Origin: Gemmatimonadaceae bacterium
GTDB taxonomy: Bacteria > Gemmatimonadota > Gemmatimonadetes > Gemmatimonadales > Gemmatimonadaceae
Direction: 5' to 3'
Length of the DNA: 6,258 bases
Assembly: GCA_025453855.1 (NCBI GenBank)
Contig: JALOPO010000243.1
Coordinates: forward strand, 1-6,258
A model generated the notes under the pieces. The model searched no databases and was not told the DNA's origin. It saw only the letters and a program-made list of their open reading frames with translations. How positions within the stretch are numbered: the stretch's first letter is position 1; the number at the start of each line of letters is the position of its first letter. Made by a program: the position numbers and the translations under genes. Of this stretch, positions 1 to 5,635 are shown in pieces.

Positions 1-1
1 C

Positions 2-784
2 GCCGCCACGATGACCTCCACCGGCACGCCGGCGATGTTCCTGCACCCGGTGGAGAGCGTGCACGGCGACCTCGGGATCGTCGGCCCGAGCGACGTCGCG
101 ATCCTGCTGTCGAAGAGTGGGGAGACGGTCGAGCTCTTCCCGTTGCTCGACGAGCTCAAGCGACTCGGCGTGCGCATCGTGGCGATCACGGGGAACGCGG
201 CGTCGACGCTCGGCCGCGCGGCCGATGCGGTGCTCGATGGCGGCGTGAGCGAGGAGGCGTGCCCCCACGACCTCGCGCCGACCACGAGCACGACCGTCGC
301 GCTCGCGCTCGGCGACGCGCTCGCCGTGGCGCTGCTCGAGCACAAGGGGTTCCGGCGCGAGGACTTCGCCCGGCTGCATCCGGGTGGCTCGCTGGGGCGC
401 AAGCTGGCGACGCGCGTGAGCGAGATCATGGAGCGCGACCGCCTGCCGGTGGTGCCGGCGACGGCGACGATGCGCGACGCCATCATCCCGCTCGCGGAGC
501 GGCGCGGCATCGTGGTCGTGGATGACGGGCGCGGTGGCGTGGCGGGCGTGGTCACCGCCGGCGACCTGGCGCGGCTGCTCGAACGGAGCGGCGATCCGTT
601 CGCGCTGGCGGTGGGCGACGTGATGACGCGCTCGCCGCGCGTGGCCACGCAGGACGAGCTGGCCAGTGCCGTCGTCTTCCGCCTCGAGCGCTTCGGCATC
701 ATGGCGATGCCGGTGCTCGACGAGGCCGGGGCGCTGGTGGGGATCGTGCACCTGCACGACCTCATGCGGGCGGGTGTCGCATGA
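2..784 (+). CDS. kdsD: Arabinose-5-phosphate isomerase KdsD/KpsF, 5' end cut by window
   Basis: This enzyme interconverts D-ribulose 5-phosphate and D-arabinose 5-phosphate in the cytoplasm, the first committed step toward Kdo for the LPS inner core. The visible 260 residues lack roughly the first 60-70 of the family's usual ~325. The reading frame is open to the window edge and already reads family sequence before the first ATG at 11, so that ATG is internal and the true start lies upstream. The visible part starts inside the SIS sugar-isomerase domain, with STGTPAMFLHP, then HGDLG, the phosphate-binding LSKSGET loop, EEACPHDLAPTTSTT and HPGGSLGRKL. The two histidines in HGDLG and HPGG match conserved active-site positions. 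Two CBS domains follow, at about visible residues 138-195 and 203-258; the first looks slightly compact. The protein ends in HLHDLMRAGVA, typical of KdsD. Its stop overlaps the lptC start by four bases. No kdsC follows it. Confidence 0.95.
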   Translation, partial: AATMTSTGTPAMFLHPVESVHGDLGIVGPSDVAILLSKSGETVELFPLLDELKRLGVRIVAITGNAASTLGRAADAVLDGGVSEEACPHDLAPTTSTTVALALGDALAVALLEHKGFRREDFARLHPGGSLGRKLATRVSEIMERDRLPVVPATATMRDAIIPLAERRGIVVVDDGRGGVAGVVTAGDLARLLERSGDPFALAVGDVMTRSPRVATQDELASAVVFRLERFGIMAMPVLDEAGALVGIVHLHDLMRAGVA

Positions 785-1470
785 CGATGCGGTCGGCGCG
801 TCGACTGCTCGGGGCGACGCTTGCCGCCGCCGCCGTCGCCGCCTGCGGTGGCGACGCGGCGCGTCCCGTGACGAGCAGCGCCACCACCGTCGACAGCGCC
901 GACCAGGTGATGTTCAAGCTCCGCACCGTCCTCACCGACGAGGGCGTGCTGCGGGCGCGGCTGGAGAGCGACTCGGGCTTCTTCTTCGACGAGAACACGC
1001 GCATCGAGCTGCGCGGCGTGCGCACCGTCTTCTTCTCGCGCACGGGAGCGCAGGATGCGGTGCTCACCTCGCGCGAGGGGACGTACAACACGCGCGGCGG
1101 CGTGATGGAGGCGCGCAAGCGCGTGGAGGTCGTCACCACCGACGGCAAGCGCCTCACGACGCCGTTCCTGCGCTTCGAGCAGTACCGCAACATGGTGGTG
1201 AGCGACAGCCCGTTCGTGCTCGTGCAGGCCGATCGGCGACTGGAGGGCGTGGGCTTCGAGTCCGATCCGCAGATGCTCAACATCCGCGTGAAGAAGTTCG
1301 GGCGGTCGAGCGGCGGGAGCGTCGTGCTCCCGGCGGGCCGGGGCGGGGAAGGGATGATCCTGCGTGCCGACACCACGCGCTCCGCGCCTGCACCGACGCC
1401 GTCGATGCCGCCCACGTCGCCCACGGCGGGTGGGATCCCGCCCATCCCGCCGCCGGGAGCGACACGATGA
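781..1470 (+). CDS. lptC: LPS export periplasmic protein LptC, predicted lipoprotein
   Basis: LptC links the LptB2FG transporter in the inner membrane to the periplasmic LptA bridge and passes LPS to it. The 229-residue product begins with an Arg-containing n-region and an Ala-rich core ending in VAAC, a plausible lipobox with Cys22 as the lipidated residue. E. coli LptC instead has an N-terminal transmembrane anchor. Residues 41-173 form the LptC/OstA-type beta domain, with GVLRARLESDSGFFF, an Arg/Glu-rich strand region around 100-120 (EGTYNTRGGVMEARKRV), then TDGKRLTTPFLRFEQ and a C-terminal strand near 159-172. Residues 174-229 are Gly/Pro/Thr-rich with no visible fold. The ATG at 781 overlaps the kdsD stop; an ATG two codons later (787) is also possible and would not change the signal. 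Family assignment rests on the domain pattern plus position between kdsD and the lptA-like and lptB genes. Confidence 0.87.
   Translation: MTMRSARRLLGATLAAAAVAACGGDAARPVTSSATTVDSADQVMFKLRTVLTDEGVLRARLESDSGFFFDENTRIELRGVRTVFFSRTGAQDAVLTSREGTYNTRGGVMEARKRVEVVTTDGKRLTTPFLRFEQYRNMVVSDSPFVLVQADRRLEGVGFESDPQMLNIRVKKFGRSSGGSVVLPAGRGGEGMILRADTTRSAPAPTPSMPPTSPTAGGIPPIPPPGATR
1455..1459 (+). promoter_or_regulatory. Ribosome binding site for the lptA-like gene
   Basis: GGGAG sits 7 bases before the ATG at 1467, inside the last codons of lptC. It is the clearest Shine-Dalgarno-like match at any gene junction here and supports that start over the upstream extension of the same open frame. The other junctions have only weak G-rich tracts and probably rely on coupling through the 4-base overlaps. 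Confidence 0.55.
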
Positions 1471-2546
1471 GGCGGGCCGCGCGACTGTCGCTGGCGGCTT
1501 TGGCGACGGTACTGCTTGTTGGTCCGACGCTCGCGCAGGGCGTCGGCGGGCGCTGCGACGTCGAGGTGCTGCGCTCGAGCGACTCGTCGCGCTTCGTGGT
1601 CACGCGCCCCACGCCCGGCGGACCGCAGAACGTCTTCTTCGGCGCCGGCTTCCTCGCGCGCTGCCTGAACCAGGACGTGCGACTCGCCGCCGACAGCGCG
1701 GAGTGGTACCAGCAATCGGGCGTGCTCTACCTCATCGGGCACGTGCGCTACACCGAGCCGCGGGTGCGCGTGAACAGCGACCGCGCCTCGTACTTCCAGA
1801 ACGACGAGCGACTCTTCGCGGAAGGCAACGTGGATGCCGTGCTGCCGAGCGGGAGCACGATGCGCGGCCCGCAGGCGACCTACTACCGGCCGCAGCGCGG
1901 GGTGCGCGTGTCGCGGCTCGAGGCGCCCAGTCGGCCGCGCTTCACGCTCGCGCAGCAGGACTCGGCCGGACGCCCGCAGGAGCCGGTGCTCATCATCGCC
2001 GATCGCGTCGTGACCACCAACGACTCGCTCGTCTACGCCGGCGGGCGCGTGGAGATCACGCGCACCGACTTCGACGCACGGAGCGACTCGGCCTACCTCG
2101 ACAGCGGCACCGAGTTCGCGCGGCTCATCGGGAACCCGGTGGCGCGCGGCAAGGGCGACCGCAGCTACACGCTCAAGGGGACGGTGCTCGACATCTTCTC
2201 GCGCGACCGGGCCGTGCAGCGCGTGCTCGCCAAGCGCGAGGCGCGCGCGGCCAGCGAGGACCTGCTGCTCACCAGCGACACGATCGACCTGCGCGTCGAC
2301 CAGAACCGGCTGCAGGGCGCCTTCGCGTGGGGGGCGTCGCGCGCCCGCGCGGTCTCGCCGGATCGTGACGATCTTCGCCTGGTTCGACTCCACTGCGCGG
2401 GGGGGCGCCGCGGCGCAGCCTGCACGCGCGGCGGCGGCTGGGCGCGAGCGGGATCGCCGCGAGGCGGTCGCGGCGCGCGACAGCGCGCGCGCGGTGGCCA
2501 CGGCGCGCGACTCGGCCGCCGGCGCGGGGGCACCGCCGGTGCGTGA
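1467..2546 (+). CDS. lptA: OstA/LptA-like LPS transport protein, N-terminal piece of a frameshifted gene
   Basis: LptA-type proteins form the periplasmic beta-jellyroll filament that carries LPS from LptC to the outer-membrane LptD. This piece starts with a Sec signal peptide (RRAAR, hydrophobic ALATVLLVG, then PTLA before Gln24 as likely cleavage site). OstA-type repeats follow: VRLAADSAEWYQQSGVLYLI and GHVRYTEPRVRVNSDRASYF at 71-110, EGNVDAVLPSGSTMRGPQA at 119-137, a second unit around 175-211 (LIIADRVVTTNDSLVYAGGR), and a third around 264-290 (LLLTSDTIDLRVDQNRLQ). At about residue 300 (nt 2364) the family-like sequence stops. The remaining ~59 residues to the stop at 2544-2546 are Gly/Arg/Ala-rich and look like out-of-frame reading. 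The genuine continuation appears in the next frame from 2365. The start is the ATG overlapping the lptC stop. The frame is open further upstream, but only as a shadow of lptC and kdsD. Confidence 0.82.
   Translation: MRRAARLSLAALATVLLVGPTLAQGVGGRCDVEVLRSSDSSRFVVTRPTPGGPQNVFFGAGFLARCLNQDVRLAADSAEWYQQSGVLYLIGHVRYTEPRVRVNSDRASYFQNDERLFAEGNVDAVLPSGSTMRGPQATYYRPQRGVRVSRLEAPSRPRFTLAQQDSAGRPQEPVLIIADRVVTTNDSLVYAGGRVEITRTDFDARSDSAYLDSGTEFARLIGNPVARGKGDRSYTLKGTVLDIFSRDRAVQRVLAKREARAASEDLLLTSDTIDLRVDQNRLQGAFAWGASRARAVSPDRDDLRLVRLHCAGGRRGAACTRGGGWARAGSPRGGRGARQRARGGHGARLGRRRGGTAGA
2361..2373. repeat. 13-base palindrome at the lptA frame break
   Basis: GATCGT and ACGATC are perfect inverted copies separated by one G. 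The palindrome covers the exact point where reading sense moves from the frame of 1467 to the frame of 2365. It is too short for a terminator and lies inside coding sequence. Confidence 0.6.
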
Positions 2547-2892
2547 CACGAGCGCGGTGCGCCTGCTCGCGCTCGAGGCACGCGGGAACGCCAGCGCCCG
2601 CACGCAGGTCGCGAGCGAGGGATCGGGGCCCGCGCGTCCCGCGATCAACTACTCGCGCGGGACCCTCATCCGCGTGACGATGGACTCCACGAGCGAGGTC
2701 TCGCGCGTGCTCGTCGAGGGACGGGCGGTGGGGCTCTACCTCGAGCCCGTCGTCACCCCGGCGCCGCGCGACTCGGCCGGCCGCGCCGCCACGCCGGGCA
2801 CGCCCGGCCCGACCGGCACGCCATCCCGTGCGCCGGTTCCCCCCGTCACGCCCGCGTCGACGCCGACGCGGGCCACGCCGGCGAAGCCATGA
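2365..2892 (+). CDS. OstA/LptA-like protein, C-terminal piece in the shifted frame
   Basis: This 175-codon stretch reads as the continuation of the lptA-like gene rather than an independent one. It opens with TIFAWFDST at the point where the upstream frame loses sense, passes through an Ala/Arg-rich linker (residues 12-60, with repeated ARDSA), and then gives an ordered segment at 62-129 (SAVRLLALEARGNAS, RPAINYSRGTLIRVTMDS, VSRVLVEGRAVGLYLEP), which resembles the C-terminal beta region of long OstA-like proteins. Residues 130-175 are a Pro/Thr/Ala tail. The first available start is the GTG at 2365, but it has no Shine-Dalgarno sequence and no signal peptide follows, so a separately translated protein would remain cytoplasmic. 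I infer a frameshift (real, programmed or sequencing error) joining it to 1467-2364. Its TGA overlaps the lptB ATG by four bases, as expected of the true end of the upstream gene. Confidence 0.7.
   Translation: MTIFAWFDSTARGGAAAQPARAAAAGRERDRREAVAARDSARAVATARDSAAGAGAPPVRDTSAVRLLALEARGNASARTQVASEGSGPARPAINYSRGTLIRVTMDSTSEVSRVLVEGRAVGLYLEPVVTPAPRDSAGRAATPGTPGPTGTPSRAPVPPVTPASTPTRATPAKP
2464..2520 (+). repeat. Short imperfect ~30-base repeat in the Ala/Arg linker
   Basis: CGGCGCGCGA occurs at 2471-2480 and again at 2501-2510, exactly 30 bases apart, each preceded by a GCGGT-type sequence. In the shifted frame it encodes two copies of an A-V-A-x-A-R-D-S-A-like unit. It looks like local expansion of a low-complexity linker and has no sign of being mobile. 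Confidence 0.4.
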
Positions 2893-4175
2893 TCGAGCGG
2901 TTGTTCCCTGACGGCACCGAGCCACGCGGCGACGACGAGGCGCTCCCGGCACGCATCCGCGCGCTGGTCGAGCACTTCGCGCCGCACGATCGCGCGCCCG
3001 CCATCGCCATGCATGCACTCATCGCGGCCGCCGATGCCACCGGCTTCGCGCGCTTCGACGAGATCGCGCGGCTGTACCGCGAGGATCACATCCTCCTCGA
3101 GCGCGCCGCCGGGCGCGACGCCGATCGGGCCGCGGGGCAGCTCTCCATGGACCAGGTGCGCACGCACCTGCGCCAGACGGTGCTCCCGCGCCTCGTGCAG
3201 GACGGCGTGGTCGAGCTCCCGGCGCGCGGCCTCGACGAGCCGGGGGCGCGCGTGCGCGTGGTCGACAACATCTGGCGCGACATCGGCCCCAATCGCGAGC
3301 AGATCGCCGCCGACGTCTTCCGCCGCACCGGCGACCAGATCGCGATCAGCGAGGGGCGCCCGCGCGCGTTCACGCCGCGCACCGCCGCGAAGCTCACGAG
3401 CCAGCTCGAGGCCAGGGGGCTGGTGAAGACCTACCGCAAGCGGCGCGTCGTGAACGACGTCGGGCTCCACCTGCGGCAGGGCGAGATCGTCGGCCTCCTC
3501 GGCCCCAACGGCGCCGGCAAGACGACGACGTTCTACATGATCGTGGGGCTCATCCAGCCGCAGGAAGGGTCGATCGTCCTCGATGGCACGGACATCACGG
3601 CGATGCCCATGTACCGTCGCGCACGGCGAGGCATCGGCTACCTCTCGCAGGAGCCGTCCATCTTCCGCAAGCTGACGGTGGAGGAGAACATCCTCGCCAT
3701 CCTCGAGACGATGGACCTCTCGCGCGCGGAGCGGGCGCAGCGCCTCGAGACGCTCCTCGACGAGTTGAGCATCAAGCACCTGCGCAAGAGCCGGGCGTAC
3801 GCGCTCTCCGGTGGCGAGCGCCGCCGCCTCGAGATCACGCGCGCGCTGGTCACTGAGCCGAAGTTCATGATGCTCGACGAGCCATTTGCCGGGGTGGACC
3901 CGATTGCAGTCCACGATATCCAGACCATCGTTGCGGGACTCAGGCACCGGGGCATCGGCGTCCTCATCTCGGATCACAACGTGGAACAGACGCTCGACAT
4001 CGTGGATCGCGCCTACATCATGTTCGACGGACAGGTCAAGGTCTCGGGGACCGTGCGCGAGCTGGTCTTCGACGACACCGTCGCCGAGATCTATCTCGGG
4101 CCCACCCTGACGGCGCGCCTCCGGGAACGCTTCGCGGGCACCGGCACGCCCGCACCGGGCGGGGCGGTCGCGTGA
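2889..4175 (+). CDS. lptB: LPS export ABC transporter ATPase LptB with ~170-residue N-terminal extension
   Basis: LptB is the cytoplasmic ATPase that, as a dimer with LptF and LptG, extracts LPS from the inner membrane. The ABC domain spans residues ~172-410 of 428 and carries every motif: Walker A GPNGAGKTT (205-213), Q-loop Gln254 in YLSQEPSIFR, signature LSGGE (306-310), Walker B MMLDE (327-331), D-loop AGVDP (334-338) and switch His363 in SDHNV. The LptB-typical ARRGIGYL, YIMFDGQ and IYLGP are present. A usual LptB is ~240 residues; here residues 1-170 precede it in the same open frame, with G/C-rich third positions throughout, so they are likely translated. I do not recognise this part. 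It looks helical at 20-75, then MDQVRTHLRQTVLPRLVQDG followed by a strand (88-125) that could be a winged helix. The start ATG overlaps the upstream TGA. An internal GTG (3423) would remove the first ABC strand and is an unlikely start. Confidence 0.93.
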   Translation: MIERLFPDGTEPRGDDEALPARIRALVEHFAPHDRAPAIAMHALIAAADATGFARFDEIARLYREDHILLERAAGRDADRAAGQLSMDQVRTHLRQTVLPRLVQDGVVELPARGLDEPGARVRVVDNIWRDIGPNREQIAADVFRRTGDQIAISEGRPRAFTPRTAAKLTSQLEARGLVKTYRKRRVVNDVGLHLRQGEIVGLLGPNGAGKTTTFYMIVGLIQPQEGSIVLDGTDITAMPMYRRARRGIGYLSQEPSIFRKLTVEENILAILETMDLSRAERAQRLETLLDELSIKHLRKSRAYALSGGERRRLEITRALVTEPKFMMLDEPFAGVDPIAVHDIQTIVAGLRHRGIGVLISDHNVEQTLDIVDRAYIMFDGQVKVSGTVRELVFDDTVAEIYLGPTLTARLRERFAGTGTPAPGGAVA

Positions 4176-5635
4176 AGACGGGACTGAACCAGTCGACCTC
4201 GCTCCGCCAGGAGCTGAAGGTCAATCCACGCCTCTACCAGGCGATGGACCTGCTCTACATGCCGCTGCTCGACCTGCAGCAGCACCTCAAGCAGGAGCTC
4301 CTCGTCAATCCCTTCCTCGAGATGGTCGAGCCCGACGAGGAGGATGCGGAAGATGGGACGACCGTCGAGGAGCTCACCAAGGAGGAGCAGGAGCGCGAGC
4401 GGAAGGAGGAGATCGACTGGGAGGAGATCCTGCTCGACGGCTTCGACACCGGCGGGCGCCGCGAGGAGTTCGAGGAGCGCGAGTACATCGAGCCGATCAC
4501 CGTCGAGAGCCGCGATCTCTTCGACCATCTCCGCGACCAGGTCACCCTGCTCGACCTCGACGGGCGCCAGGCTTTCCTCGCCGACGAGTTCATCGGGAAC
4601 ATCAACGAGGACGGCTACCTCGCCTGCGCGCTCGAGGAGATCATCGACGGCGTGAACGGCGAGGTGCGCAAGGTCGCGGAGAACCTTGGCCGCGACCCGG
4701 ACGCGCTCCCGTTCTACACGATGGTCGAGGCCGAGGAGATGCTGCGCACGATCCAGCGCCTCGACCCCGCCGGCGTCGCGGCGCGCTCGCTCCGCGAGTG
4801 CCTCCTCCTCCAGCTCGAGGATGCGGGCGAGACCGAGTCGCTGGCCTGGCGCATCGTGCGCGACGGCTTCGACGAGCTCCTCGCCCACCGCTGGAGCGAG
4901 CTCTCGAAGCGCTTCGGGGTCCCGGCGGCCGAGGTGCAGCAGGTGGCGGATCGCATCGCGCGCCTCGACCCCAAGCCCGGGCTCCGCTACGCCAGCGCGA
5001 CCGAGCACTACATCATCCCCGACCTCGTCGTCGACAAGGTCGACGGCCGCTATGTCGTCTACCTGAACGACGGCAACCTGCCGCGCCTCAAGCTCTCGCG
5101 CAGCTACCAGGACATCGCCCGCGACAAGAAGAAGTTCGACGGCGAGAACAAGGAGTTCATCGCCTCCAAGCTCAACTCCGCGAACTGGATGATCCAGGCC
5201 ATCGAGCAGCGCCGCCAGACGATGCTCAAGGTCATGAACTACATCGTGGAACGGCAGCGCGACTTCTTCGAGCGCGGCGTGCAGTACCTCAAGCCGCTCA
5301 CGCTGCGCGAGGTGGCCGAGGTGGTGGGGATGCACGAGAGCACCGTGAGCCGCGTCACGAACGAGAAGTTCGTGCAGACGCCGCGCGGCGTCCTCCCGCT
5401 CAAGTTCTTCTTCTCGTCGGGGCTCAGCACCACCGACGGCGACGACGTCTCGGCACGCGGCATCAAGGACCAGATCAAGAAGCTCGTGGATGCCGAGGAT
5501 CCGAAGGACCCGCTCACCGACCAGGCCATCGTGGACATCCTGCGCAACGACGGCGTGGTCATCGCGCGCCGCACGGTGGCCAAGTACCGCGACCAGCTCG
5601 GCGTCCTCTCCGCCCGCATGCGCAAGCGCGTATGA
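4172..5635 (+). CDS. rpoN: RNA polymerase sigma-54 factor RpoN
   Basis: RpoN directs RNA polymerase to -24/-12 promoters and needs AAA+ enhancer-binding activators to open them. The 487-residue product has the standard layout. Region I at 1-52 holds the Gln/Leu-rich activator-responsive helices (LYQAMDLLYMPLLDLQQHLK). Region II at ~53-105 is an acidic, Glu-rich linker. The core-binding domain runs ~110-290 (NEDGYL, QRLDPAGVAARSLRECLLLQL, RLDPKPG). The DNA-binding domain includes the helix-turn-helix at 377-406 (LREVAEVVGMHESTVSRVT). The RpoN box at 465-474 reads ARRTVAKYRD; the usual last residue is Glu, so this is a conservative change. The start is the GTG in a GTGA overlap with lptB; the resulting MKTGL matches the common MKxGL opening of RpoN, which supports it over later ATGs. 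Coupling to lptB suggests it is made with the LPS export genes. Confidence 0.97.
   Translation: MKTGLNQSTSLRQELKVNPRLYQAMDLLYMPLLDLQQHLKQELLVNPFLEMVEPDEEDAEDGTTVEELTKEEQERERKEEIDWEEILLDGFDTGGRREEFEEREYIEPITVESRDLFDHLRDQVTLLDLDGRQAFLADEFIGNINEDGYLACALEEIIDGVNGEVRKVAENLGRDPDALPFYTMVEAEEMLRTIQRLDPAGVAARSLRECLLLQLEDAGETESLAWRIVRDGFDELLAHRWSELSKRFGVPAAEVQQVADRIARLDPKPGLRYASATEHYIIPDLVVDKVDGRYVVYLNDGNLPRLKLSRSYQDIARDKKKFDGENKEFIASKLNSANWMIQAIEQRRQTMLKVMNYIVERQRDFFERGVQYLKPLTLREVAEVVGMHESTVSRVTNEKFVQTPRGVLPLKFFFSSGLSTTDGDDVSARGIKDQIKKLVDAEDPKDPLTDQAIVDILRNDGVVIARRTVAKYRDQLGVLSARMRKRV

Noticed and set aside
666..1466. Upstream extension of the lptA-like frame to an ATG at 666
   Set aside because: It would overlap kdsD and lptC out of frame, gives Arg/Ala/Gly-rich nonsense, and would bury the clear signal peptide that starts at 1467.
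762..2648. Long open frame of 628 codons on the - strand opposite kdsD end, lptC and lptA
   Set aside because: It is antisense to well-supported genes, its translation is Arg/Ala/Pro-rich without a domain, and long antisense open frames are expected in DNA this rich in G and C.
3414..3425. AGGGGG followed by GTG as an internal start for a standalone LptB
   Set aside because: The spacing is only 3 bases and the start would remove the first beta strand of the ABC domain (LEARGLVKTY); the upstream frame has coding-type codon bias.
3880..3960. Patch of less G/C-biased codons around the LptB Walker B and D-loop
   Set aside because: Only about 8 of 26 codons end in A or T, the protein is fully conserved there, and no boundary or repeat suggests recombination; probably chance.
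2736..3977. 413-codon open frame on the - strand opposite lptB
   Set aside because: Its sequence is the mirror of LptB codons (His/Val/Glu/Arg-rich) with no motif; the + strand encodes all the ABC motifs.
4091..5335. 414-codon open frame on the - strand opposite rpoN
   Set aside because: Leu/Val/Glu/Asp-rich mirror of the RpoN codons; no start signal or recognisable domain, and RpoN is unmistakable on the + strand.
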